DNA of 64,000 bases from Buddleja alternifolia. Taxonomy: Eukaryota; Streptophyta; Magnoliopsida; Lamiales; Scrophulariaceae. The translations under genes were made by a program, and so were the position numbers. This document shows positions 48,560-59,222 of this stretch, one piece after another. The notes under the pieces are model-generated. The model was not told the DNA's origin. It was given only the letters and a program-made list of their open reading frames with translations, and searched no databases. The stretch covers positions 21,771,022 to 21,835,021 of the forward strand of contig CM033399.1 of assembly GCA_019426215.1 (NCBI GenBank), in the 5' to 3' direction. Position 1 is the first letter of the stretch; the number at the start of each line of letters is the position of its first letter.

Positions 48560-49370
48560 TTTCAGTGAAAGAGATGAACTGAGATGTTTCTTTTTGCTTT
48601 GAAAGAGAGAGAGAGAGAGAAAGAGAGTAAAATTTGCAGAGAGTAAAGTAAATAATTTTCTGCAAAAATTGTGTTTTAAATGACACAGAAGAAATTTTTT
48701 GAAACTTGTGTTTTCTAGTCTTTCTGTTGATTTTGAATCTCAGCCATGAAAATATTAACTGCGGACGTGAGTTTTGTGTAAGAGAGAGAAGTTACATTTG
48801 GTAACTCCCATATATAATGATTTGACATCTAAGAGTTAAATTTTGAAAAACGTTTGGGATTTTCAGAGTGTAGTACACGCGTCTAATTATACACTGACAC
48901 GTACATAGACGCGTGCTATTTCTGAACCGTCATTTTGAATAGTTTTGATTACCCGCCAGTTTGATGTGATGGAAGCGTGTAGATAGAGTATAACAAAGAC
49001 TGTTGAGTCTATCCACTACTTCAAGAAGCTTGTAAAATTTATGCATGAGTTTTATAAATAATTTTATATTAAGTGTTGAGTGGGATATGTTCAACGCTTA
49101 ATATATACCATCGTTGTTAAATTTATATTGACGCTTGAAATCAAGATACTTTTATACTTTTGCGTCAACATATTTGGCATAAATAATTCTGAGCGTTGAT
49201 GATCATGCATATGAAGGTTTTTGATCCTTGACGCTTGGAATATGTTTCAAGTACAATTTTAAGGTTCTCCTTAAGTTTGATTCCTTGTAACAACTTTTCA
49301 AAATCTTTTGGACATAAAGAAAGTGGATTCCCCCTAAATCACATGTCTAATAAAATATGATGCATAATGA
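48560..49370. other. Spacer between pol and ORF3 of C, possible ORF3 promoter
   Basis: No coding signal. The minus strand has a TATA-like CATTATATATGGG about 250 nt upstream of the ORF3 ATG (48808-48820) and a CT-rich leader (48600-48628), the arrangement of a plant promoter and 5' leader. A purine-rich motif (minus strand GATTTAGGGGGAATC) at 49326-49340 resembles a polypurine tract. Confidence 0.45.
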
Positions 49371-52300
49371 TTAAGCGTTTAAATCGATCATACCTAATTC
49401 ACTTCTCAAAGTGATAAAACATTGTTCGTTGAGCGCTTTGGTGAAAATATCTGCCAATTATTTGTCAGTTCCAATAAAATGCATGGAGATATCTTTCTTT
49501 TGAACATGGTTACGAAGAAAATGGTATCTAATGTCAATATGTTTGGTTCTGGAGTGAAGAACAGGATTTTGAGTCATAGCTAGAGCGCTTTGGTTATCAC
49601 AATGAATGGGGGTTGGACCTAGGATTATACCATAATCTCTAAGTTGTTGCCTCATCCATAACACTTGTGCACAACAACTTCCTGCAGCTACATACTCAGC
49701 TTCGGCAGTAGAGGTAGCTATGGATTGTTGTTTCTTACTGTGCCATGAAACTAACCTATCACCTAGAAATTGACATGTACCACTATTACTCTTACGATCT
49801 ATTTTGCAGCCTGCAAAATCTGCATCTGAGTAACTAATTAGTTCAAAAGGAGAGTCCCTAGGATACCATAAGCCCACATTTTGTGTGTCTTTTAGGTATT
49901 TAAGGATCTTTTTGGCAGCAATTAAGTGACTCTTTAGGATCGGCTTGAAATCGTGCACACATGCATACCGAAAACATAATATCAGGTCTATTAGCAGTAA
50001 GATAAAGAAGTGATCCAATGATACCTCTATAATTAGTGATATCAAAATTCTTTCCACTTTCATCTTTATCTAACTTAAGTGTTTGGCTCATTGGAATTTT
50101 TGAATATGATGCATTTTCCATACCAAATTTCTTAATCATATCTCTTGTATATTTAGCTTGGTTAATAAATATGCCATTAGGGAGTTGTTTAACTTGTAAT
50201 CCTAAGAAGAAAGTTAATTCACCCATCATGCTCATTTCAAATTGTTCTTGCATCATTTTTGAAAATTTCTCACACAGACGCTTATTAGTAGAGACAAATA
50301 TAATATCATCAACATAAATTTGGACTAATAGAATATCTTTATCATTGGTAATTTTAAATAACGTTGTATCAACGCTGCCTTTTGAAAAGCCTTTACCAAT
50401 AAGAAAGATAGAGAGAGTGTCATACCATGCTCAGGGTGCTTGCTTAAGCCCATAAAGTGCTTTGTCTAGCTTGTAAACTATACCCTTACCATGGTTGTTG
50501 ATGAATCCCGGTGGTTGCTCCACATATACTTGTTCTTGAAGTTTACCATTCAGGAAAGCACTCTTCACATCCATTTGATACACTGTAAATTTGTTGAATG
50601 CTGCATACGCTAGAAACATACGAATTGCTTCAAGACGGGCGACAGGAGCATATGTCTCATCAAAGTCAATTCCCTCTTCTTGACAATATCCTTGAGCAAC
50701 GAGTCTAGCCTTGTTCCTTATCACAATGCCATTCTCATCCATCTTGTTTCTATATACCCATCTAGTTCCAATAACTCCTTGGCGAGTTGGTCTTGGTACT
50801 AGCGTCCAAACCTTACTACGCTCGAATTGATTTAGCTCTTCTTGCATGGCTTCAATCCAACTTGGATCACTTAGCGCTTCATCCACTTTCTTAGGTTCCA
50901 TTTGAGATAGAAAGCTTGCGAACATAGCCTCATTAAATGTAGCGGCTCTAATCCTAACAGGTGCTTCAATATCTCCAATAATCTGCTCAGGTGGATGATC
51001 ACGCAGCCATAGTCTGTCTGGTTGGAATGGGTTAAGAGGTTGAACAGGCGCTTGACGATCAGACACTTGACTTCCCTCTTGCGTAGGCGCTTCAAGTTCA
51101 CCAATCCTTGTTTGCTCTCGATGATCACTTTCTTCATGATCATCAGTAGATCTTGCATTGTTATCCAAAATATCCTCACGAGTAATCTTAGGAAGTGGCA
51201 CTGAGATCTCATCATCGTCGTCACTATCATCATCAATGGTAATCTTAGATGCTTGATGACATAGATCTTCAACTCCTATATCATTCATATTAACCTTACT
51301 CGGTTCTTGGTTAGCATCATCAAAAACAACATGAATAGATTCTTCAACCTTCGATTTGATCTTGTTTAAGATGCAAAAATTCTTTCCATTCTTGGCATAG
51401 CCTAGAAAGATTCTTTCATCCGCTTTAGGATCAAATGTCTTTAGGCTTTGGGATCTATTATTATGGATAAAACATTTACAACCAAAAACATGAAAGTATG
51501 AAACATTTGGCTTACATCCCTTCCACAGTTCATATGGAGTTTTCCCATGTTGTTTGTTGATCATGCAACGGTTTTGAGTGTAACAAGCAGTATTGATCGC
51601 TTCAGCCCAAAACCTAGGAGTAAGCTTGGACTCTGCTAACATTGTCCTAGCAGCTTCCTTGAGCGTTCTGTTCCGGCGCTCAGCAACACCATTCTGTTGG
51701 GGAGTTTTGGAAGCTGAATACTCATGATGTATTCCATTCTCTGTACAAAACTTCTCAACAACCTTGTTAGTAAACTCAGTACCGTGATCGCTTCTTATTC
51801 TTGCAACTTTAAGATTTTTCAATGTTTGAAATTGCCGAATAAGCGTTGTTAACTTGTCACATGTTTCATCTTTGGATGAAAGGAATTCCACCCAAGTGAA
51901 TCGAGAGAAATCATCCACTATCACCAAAGTATACTTTTTACCAGTCACACTGATAGTTTGAACTGGTCCAAACAGATCCATGTGAAGTAGTTCAAGCATT
52001 CTAGAGGTAGATAGATGAGGTTTTCTCTTGAAGGATGATTTGACTTATTTGCCCATTTGATAAGCGTCACAAAGGCGATCCTTGTGAAATGGTCCTTTTG
52101 GTAATCCCTCTACAAGATTTAGATTTATAAGCTGAGAGATTGTCTTAAAATTGAGGTGATTCATTTTTCTACGCCATAACCAACCCGTTTTAGATTCATT
52201 TTTAGCAACAAAACAAGTTGGGTTGTTATCAAGTGTTGAACCCCAATCTACCAAATATACATTGTCTGTTCTTTTACTTTTCAATTTAGTAGACTTAGTC

Positions 52301-52596
52301 TTAGAGTCATTTATATAGCAACAGTCACTTGACAATATGACTTCAAAGCCTTTATCACAAAATTGACTTATGCTCAATAAATTGTGCTTTAGACCTTCAA
52401 CATAATAAACATCAGTTATCATGATGTTCCCCCTATGCACAGTACCTATACCTTTGGAGTTGTCACCAAATACAACCTGAGGACCATTGGCAGCTCGATA
52501 GTTGATCAGAAGATCTTTGGAACCAGTCATGTGCCTTGACGATCCACTATCGAAGTACCAAACAGATGTATTAGCTTTAGCTCTAGGTACCTGCAA
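49371..52596 (-). pseudogene. C pol: protease, integrase, RT, RNase H (several nonsense codons)
   Basis: Domains in order on the minus strand: aspartic protease (WYFDSGSSRHMTGS, near 52555), GAG-pre-integrase (GWLWRRKMNHL), integrase ([26 protein letters not shown]), RT ([31 protein letters not shown] near 50300) and RNase H (CDNQSALAMTQNP), ending near 49371. The 522-codon block 51999-50431 is open. Breaks: Q-to-stop at 52045, R-to-stop at 50431, a short deletion near 49930, and Q-to-stop at 49458. The stops look like C-to-T changes. YVDDIIF and the long integrase-RT linker fit the Sirevirus lineage. Not functional as it stands. Confidence 0.9.
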
Positions 52597-52630
52597 TCAA
52601 AAAGGGAAGTTCTATTTCTGTTTAGGTACC
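52586..52630 (-). other. gag-pol junction of C: stop codon between GGTACC direct repeats
   Basis: GGTACC occurs at 52625-52630 (end of gag) and 52586-52591 (start of pol), 39 nt apart. Gag reads WVPKQK then TAG; pol reads QVPRAK. Both use the GTA-CC part in the same codon phase. The 39-nt interval starts GTACC and ends TTTGATTGCAG. The homologous interval in B2 (56794-56836) is 37 nt. Confidence 0.7.
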
Positions 52631-54824
52631 CATTGTTGCTTGAGTCCTTTACCATTAGTAGCATTGTTAGTTTGAATTAGAACTTTAGGAACCCATATTT
52701 GCCTAGTCTTCATTGTATGAATACTGGCCTTCTTGGGTTTCACATTTTGTTGTGTGTGTTGTTTGGGTGTATAGTAATATCCTCTATTATAATAGTAATT
52801 ATAATCATAGTCATAGTCATAATCATCATAATAGCGATAATATGATCTAAACCGTTGTGGATATTGACGTTGGTATTTCCTTGGCGCTGGCTGAGGGTGC
52901 ACTTTTGATGCTGGACGCTTAGCGCTTGACTCACAGTGTTTAGGTTTATCCTTAGCCTTTTGAGCGTTTGGATGAACCTTTCTTTGTGAATCATTCGCTT
53001 TCGCCTTTTCTTTGCCTAAGTCAGCTTTGGCTTTCTCATTTGGCCTCTTACCATTGTCGCTTGGTTCATTTAGCGTTTGTCTTTGTGAACCTTCTTTAAC
53101 AAAGAAAATACCCTTTCCTTTGTTGTTTGCCGTAACATTTGATTTGTTTGGTTGTTTACCGAATTTATTGCATCCTAAACCAGTCTTTTCCCCAAATAAC
53201 CTTGTTACCTTAGTCACATTGTCTAGCTTTCTTGACGTTTTAGACAATGATGAGACGAGCTGTTCTGATTTAGCAAGTCTAGCAATCAGCTCAGCTTCTC
53301 TCTTGACTATCATATCAAGATCACTTTTCAACTGGATTATTTCACTCTCAAGCGATTGGTTTTTCTCAATGCACTATTGCTGAACTTGCAACTCTGCTTT
53401 GAGCGTCACTTTATCACTTTTGAGCGATGAAATAATATCAAAGTGATTTTTGTATAATTTGGCGGCATCTTGGCAATCCTTATAATATTCTGTGACTTTG
53501 CCAAGCAATTCTTCATAAGAAAGAGGAAGAGATAATTCAGTGTTTACCTCAGGAGACGCTTCATCATCTCTGGCCATGAGACAAATAAGCGCTGAGTCAT
53601 CCACTAGTTCATCATCATCACTACTCTCTTCTGAAGACTCCAAATCTTCAGGTGCGGATGTCTGTTCTGATTTCGCTAGCAAACCTTGTTGACGAAGGTT
53701 ACTCCTGAATTGGTTTCTATCCAAGTAATCCTTCCTTGAGGGCTTAGATACGTTTGGATAAAGGCAATTTACCTGGTAGTGCCCTGGTTTCCTGCAGTTA
53801 TAACAAAGATTAGTTTTCATCTTTTGCTCATTTGTTAATCTTGCATTTTGTGGTTTTGAGACCACTGGCGCTGAGAGATTTTGAGCAGACGCTTGGTACT
53901 GAACAGGCGCTTGGGATGTAGGAACAGAATACTGAGGCGCTTGAAACTGTTGATGTATTGGAGCAGGCGCTTGATATGAACTGTGTCCTTGATGCTTAGG
54001 ACTATTTCCTTTCTTTTTATATCTCAAGAACTTTCTGAATCTATTTAGAAGTGCTAGTTCCTCATCCTCACTGATATTTGAACCTTTTACCTTATCACCC
54101 GATTTACCCTTGATTGATGCTACGAGCGCTCCAGACTCAATTACTGGACTACTCACAACATCATTGACTGAATTTAACTCAAACTCAAATGCCTTGAGTT
54201 CTGAAAAGGCGTCTTCTGGACTCAAAAGATCCAACATATTAGATTCTCTCATTGCGGTTGTCTTCATCAAAAATCTACTAGTTAGACTTCTGAAAATCTT
54301 AACCACCATTTCTCTGTTTTGCAAATCCATTCCCAACGACATAAGTTTCGTAACAAGAGCTGTGAATCTTATGTCCAATTGCTCTAGGGTCTCGTTAGGT
54401 AACATCTTAAAACTGTTAAATCTCTCCTTGGCAATAGAAAGCTTGTTCTCTTTAATCTGAGCTGGACCACCACAGATTATAGCCAACTTATCCCAGATTT
54501 CTTTAGTGGTATTCATGATTTAACTTTGTTGAATAAATTGTCGTTGTCACCAATAGCTGTATACAAAGCATTTCGACCAACATTGTCTAGATTTGCTCTT
54601 CGACGCTCATCAGTGGACCATTCTTGTTTAGGCTTCTCAACATAGCCATCTGGAGTTTCTTCTGTGGCTCCAGGCGCTCTGGTAATAACTTTCAGAATTT
54701 GTATTGGTCCATCTGAAATAATATCGCACATTTCGTCATCACATGAACAAAGATACGTAAAAGCTTTGACCTTCTATGAGTCATAGTTTGACTCAGTCAA
54801 CTTAGGAACTTTAGAAAATGCCAT
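52612..54824 (-). pseudogene. C gag (broken in the N-terminal half)
   Basis: Starts MAFSKVPKLTESNYDS at 54824; the next codon is TAG where B1 has TGG (Trp). The frame then runs 54731-54513, shifts by one base just after NKVKS, runs 54516-53374 to another stop (LQVQQ then TAG, where B2 keeps a Gln), and continues 53331-52612. Domains: UBN2-type capsid, CCHC zinc knuckle CYNCRKPGHYQVNC near 53765-53810, an acidic ESSEESSDDDEL stretch, a coiled-coil-like region after 53520, and a basic Tyr/Asp-rich tail with YRYYDDYDYDYDYN. Gag forms the particle and binds RNA through the knuckle. Confidence 0.88.
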
Positions 54825-54912
54825 GAAAGACAAACTGAAAGCAACTAGATTTTGAGAACGGGATCTAAACAAGCAGTTACGCTTGGAAATTTAAAAAAAA
54901 TCAACTTTAACC

Positions 54913-54924
54913 GCTCTGATACCA
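54913..54924 (-). other. Primer binding site of C
   Basis: The minus strand reads TGGTATCAGAGC, a perfect initiator tRNA-Met primer site, two bases inside the 5' LTR. Confidence 0.92.
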
Positions 54925-54926
54925 CT

Positions 54927-56484
54927 TGTTGGTCCCAAGTGGTATACGAAAGGGTCTAGAAGGAGGGGTTGAATAGACCCTGAAGTCTTTTTTTACTTCA
55001 AAAGATTCGTATTAAAATATTTTGGACGCTTGAAATGTAGACGCTTCACTAAGCGTTTACTTCAAATATAGACGCTTAGGCCAAGCGTCTGATGAAGACT
55101 ATTTTAGAAAGTTAACTTAGACTTTAATATTAGAATACTTTAACCAAATAGGTTTAAGCGTTCAGTTCTTTAATCAGCGTTAGCACAGCGAAATAATTTT
55201 AGAGTCCGCCTTTTTAAAAAGCTTTATCGTCACAAGAAAAAAGTTTTAGTTGCTTAGTGTTCTCATGAGTTTTACTTAACTGTTGTATACAAAGATATAA
55301 TAAAATGAAGAATGACTGTAAAGTAAAGAGCAAGATATTTGTAAGGTTCGTTGGGTGGTGTAATCCCAACTACGTCCTTCTTCTCCTCGAACACTTGGAG
55401 GTAATCCACTAAGATGGTTCTCAAAGAATCACACAGAAACTTCTACAAATTAGGGAGAGATGGATGTTGATGATTTGAGCTCCTTGATCACAGCGCTCCA
55501 AATCACTTCTATTCCCTTGCTTCTTTCACCCAGAAATAATGCAAGTATCCAACTTCGACTTCACACAGATTGCGAGGCTTGGATGGGGTTTTCTAATCGG
55601 TTTGTTTGATTTTGATGAAGTTCAAACAACTTGTGAATATCTCAATAGTAGTGTGGATTTCTTCGAAAAGAATGTTTGAGATATTGGTTGACTGTCTCAG
55701 GAATTGAAGAAAAGCAAGGAGAATGTTTGCTTGAATATTCTGGCTTTTTGAGAGTTTAAGGAATGAGACTTCAATGCAACAACAATTTAGCTTGGAATTG
55801 ATCATTGTTTTTGGCTTGTTGAAATCCTATTTATAGACATTCTTGGAAAAAGTGTCCATTTGACACATGCACAGGCGCGTGTCTCTCACTTCCGCGAGTG
55901 AACAACTTTTGTCCTTTTTCCTGAAAACCTGTTGCACAAAAGTTGGTGCTTCAGTCTGTGAAAAATTGACAGTCCAATAGGGTGGCTTCTCCATACGTCT
56001 GAAAGTGCTTATCACATTTAATGCTCTTATCAGCATTTAATGTATTTGAATTAAATGACCGTTGGCATTTAATGCACCGAGAATATTTGCATTAAACTCC
56101 TTTTGGACTTGGAAATAAATTCAGGTGAAATCCATCATTGATAGACGCTTATCCATTCTTGAATTTGCTTCCGCCTAAAAAGGTAACGCTTGATATAGCT
56201 GGATATTTAGACGCTTGGAAACTTCATCTTCATTCAGACTTCAGGCGCTTGAGTCTTCAAACTTAACTACTGATAAGCTCACTCAGAATTCATCAGACGC
56301 TTAGCCTAAGACTACTTAACCTAACAATCTAGAATAAAACAGGACGAAGCCTATAAAGCCTATTACAAATCTAACGCTTCAAAGCCTATACATGATTTCT
56401 ATTGAAATCAAACTTACATATTTTGGGGTCTAAAATAAACTCCTAATTGTCATCATCAAAACATCTAACATGAAATTCCTAACA
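54927..56484 (-). repeat. 5' LTR of C
   Basis: 1,558 bp, TGTTGGTCCCAAG to CCTAACA, collinear with the 3' LTR. About a dozen ACGCTT, AGCGTT or GCGCTT words occur. Confidence 0.92.
55827..55836 (-). promoter_or_regulatory. TATA box in the 5' LTR of C
   Basis: The minus strand reads CTATAAATAG about 650 nt from the U3 start. The same box is at the homologous place in the B1 LTR (17017-17026), the B2 3' LTR (31927-31936) and the C 3' LTR (42571-42580); the truncated B2 5' LTR has a mutated version near 58568. It is the likely start-site signal for the full-length RNA. Confidence 0.7.
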
Positions 56485-58141
56485 GTAGATCTAGTCTTAG
56501 CGTCGTTAATATAGCAATAGTCACTTGAAAATTTGACTTCAAAGCCTTTATCACAGAATTGACTTATGCTTAAAAGATTATGCTTAAGACCCTCAACATA
56601 ATATACGTCACTTATCATGACGTTCCCCCTATGCATGATACCTATACCTTTGGTTTTACCTTTGGAGTTATCACCGAATACAACTTGAGGACCATTGGTT
56701 GCACGATAGTTGACCAAAAGATTCTTTGAGCCAGTCATGTGCCTTGATGACCCACTGTCAATGTACCAAATTGAAGTATCGGTGTTGGCTCTCGGTACCT
56801 GCATTTAAAGGGCAGTTCTAATTCCTTTTAGGTACCCATTTTATCTTGGGTCCTTCAATGTTAGCAATGTAAGTCTGAATTAAAACTTTTGGAACCCATA
56901 TTTGCCTTGTTTTCATTATGGGAGGACTGACATTTTTGGGTTTCGATTTGTGTTGTGTGTGCTTCTTAGATGTATAATAATATCCTCGATTATAATAGTA
57001 ATCGTAGTCATAATCATAATCATTATAGTATCGATAATATGATCTAGATCTTTGAGGATATTGACGCTGGTATTTCCTCGGCACTGGCTTAGGAGTCGCT
57101 TTTGGCGATTGACGCTTAGCGTTTGATTCACTTGTAGAAGGTTTCTCCTTAGCCTTTTAAGCGATTGGATGGACCTTATTTTGTGAATCATTCACTTTCG
57201 TCTTCTCCTTGTTGCCTGAGTTGGTGTTGATCTTCTCATTTGGCCTCTTACCATTGTCTTTAGGTTCATTCAGTGTTAGACTGTTTGAACTCTTCTCAAC
57301 AAAGAACACACTTTTTTCTTTGTTCGTTGCCATAACCTTAGACGCTTTTGATTTATGAACAAATTTATCACAACCTAAACCGGTCTTTTCACCAAGAAGT
57401 CTGGTTACCTCAGTCACATTATCCGATTTTCTTGACGCTTTTGATAATGATGAGACAAGCTGCTCTGATTTGGCAAGTTTAGCGATCAATTCAGCTTCTT
57501 TCTTGATTATTGTATCAAGATCACTTTTTAACTGAGTGATTTCAGTCTCAAGCGATTGGTTCTTCTCAATACATTGTTGTTGAACTTGCAACTCTGCCTT
57601 GAGCGTCACGTTATCAATTTTGAGCGATGAAATAATATCAAAGTGATTTTAATATAACGTGGCGGCATCTTGACAATCTTTATAATATTCATCGACTTTG
57701 TCAAGTAATTCTTCATAAGAAAGATGATGAGATAATTCAGTGGTTACCTTAGATAGCGAGTCATCAGACGCTTCTTCATCTCTCGCTATGAGACAATTAG
57801 CGCTGAGTCGCTAGATGGCTCATCATCGCTACTTTCGTCTGAAGATTCCAAGTCCTCTTCAGGAGCGAAGAATAGTTCAGATTTCGCTAGCAAACCTTGT
57901 TAGCAAAGGTTGCTCCTGAATTGGTTTATATCCGTATGAGCTTGCCTTGTAGGTTTAGATACATTTGGATAAGGGCAATTTACCTGGTAGTGAGTTGGTT
58001 TCCTGCAGTTGTAACAAAGTTTAGTTTTCATTATCTGTTCAGTTGTTAACCTTTTGGAAACTACTGGCGCTGAGAGATTCTGAGTCGGAGACGGAGGCAC
58101 TTGATATTGAACTGGCGCTAGAGGTTTAGGGGCAGAATACA
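56485..58141 (-). pseudogene. B2 gag C-terminal part and protease start (broken)
   Basis: From the right: gag with zinc knuckle CYNCRKPTHYQVNC (58142-57900), coiled-coil-like region (57609-57157, SLETEITQLKSDLDTIIKKE), basic Tyr-rich tail (57084-56818), a stop, then pol from 56804 (MQVPRA, IWYIDSGSSRHMTG protease motif) until element C interrupts it at 56485. The N-terminal half of gag, the primer site and part of the LTR are deleted at 58141. Homologous throughout to C but with many substitutions. Confidence 0.85.
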
Positions 58142-59222
58142 CTAGCGCTTGATTATCGAAAGATCACACAGAGGCTTCTACAAAATAGATGAAAGGGAAG
58201 ATGATCTTGAGCTCCTTGATCACACAGATCTCAGCCCCAATGAAGACCTTCTTCAAAAAGCTTCTCTCACACAGAAATGCTGCTTGTAGAATCAACAACT
58301 TCCTCACTCAAATGAAAGATGTTGAGGGTTTTGTCACAGGTTTGTTTGAATTTAGAAAGTTCAAACAACTTGGGATATCTCAATAAGAGTATAAGGTTCT
58401 TCTATGAAGAGGTTTGAAATATCTTTGACTGTCTTTGGAATGTGTATGAAAAGTTTGAACGATTTTGGCTATGGAGTTTATAAGCTCTTCTCTCAAATAA
58501 TTTCAGCAAAGTTTCGACCTTTTCTTGTGCATGTACGTGTGTTTTTAGGGTTTTGTTGGAGGGTACTATTTAAAGAAATTTCTTGGGATTTGTCCGTTGG
58601 ATACATGCAGGCGCGTGTCTCTCACGCAGCTCGTTAAACAGTCTTTTTCTGACATTCCTGAAATTTTGCTGTTACCGATTAGATAAGAGCAGACTTTGAA
58701 CTCTGAATCCTGACAGTCTAGTCAAACGGTGGCTTGTCCACAAGTTGTAATAGCTTATCATATTTAATGCACTTATCAGGTATTTATTACGTTTTGAATT
58801 TATTTCCCGTTAGAAATAAATGCCCGTTGATGATTGTCTTTAAGTCCTTCATGACTTGAGAATTTATTTCAGGTGAATCTAATCCTTGATCGCTTGAGTA
58901 ATTTGAGCGTTTGATTCAACAATCCCGAAACAATCCTTTAGCGTTTGACAGATGCTAAGAACAAATCTTCATCTTCACTTGACTTCAGATGTTGATCTTC
59001 AACTTCATCTTTGATAGATTCACCTAGAATTCTATCAGCGACTCGGTATCAAATACTTAGTCTAAAATGTACAAAGATAAAAATTACAAGCCTAACAAAT
59101 TAACAAACTTTCAAACGCTTATACAAATGTTCTATGAAAGCATAAACTTACATTTTTTGGGGGTCTAACATAAAACCCTATTGTTATCATCATCAAAACA
59201 TCTAACATGAAATTTTCTAACA
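58142..59222 (-). repeat. Truncated 5' LTR of B2
   Basis: Matches 31510-32584 of the 3' LTR, ending TTCTAACA at 59222. The U5 side (about 415 bp) is missing and the LTR is fused directly to the middle of gag, with a shared ACTAG at the junction, which suggests a microhomology deletion. The TATA box (near 58568) is mutated to TATTTAAAG on the plus strand. Confidence 0.85.

Larger units (their letters stand above)
41656..56484 (-). mobile_element. C: nearly complete Sirevirus-like Ty1/copia element (14.8 kb)
   Basis: Two similar LTRs (41656-43229 and 54927-56484), perfect TSD GTAGA (41651-41655 and 56485-56489), primer site and polypurine tract are all present. Minus-strand order from the right: LTR, gag, protease, integrase, RT, RNase H, spacer, ORF3, polypurine tract, LTR. 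It splits B2 in the region just after the protease. Without the 944-bp MITE it is about 13.9 kb, well above typical copia size, because of ORF3. The two LTRs differ at scattered sites and small indels, so it is not very recent. Confidence 0.92.
31095..59222 (-). mobile_element. B2: Sirevirus-like Ty1/copia element, split by hAT and by element C
   Basis: It has a perfect TSD TATAA (31090-31094 and 59223-59227). Joining the flanks gives the sequence seen uninterrupted near 21385-21400 of unit 3. Order on the minus strand from the right: truncated 5' LTR, gag (N-terminus deleted), protease, integrase, RT, RNase H, spacer, ORF3, polypurine tract, 3' LTR. Element C splits it at 41656-56484 and a hAT element at 39747-40582. 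Its own sequence is about 12.5 kb, large for a copia element because of ORF3. Many stops and frameshifts make it defective. Confidence 0.9.
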
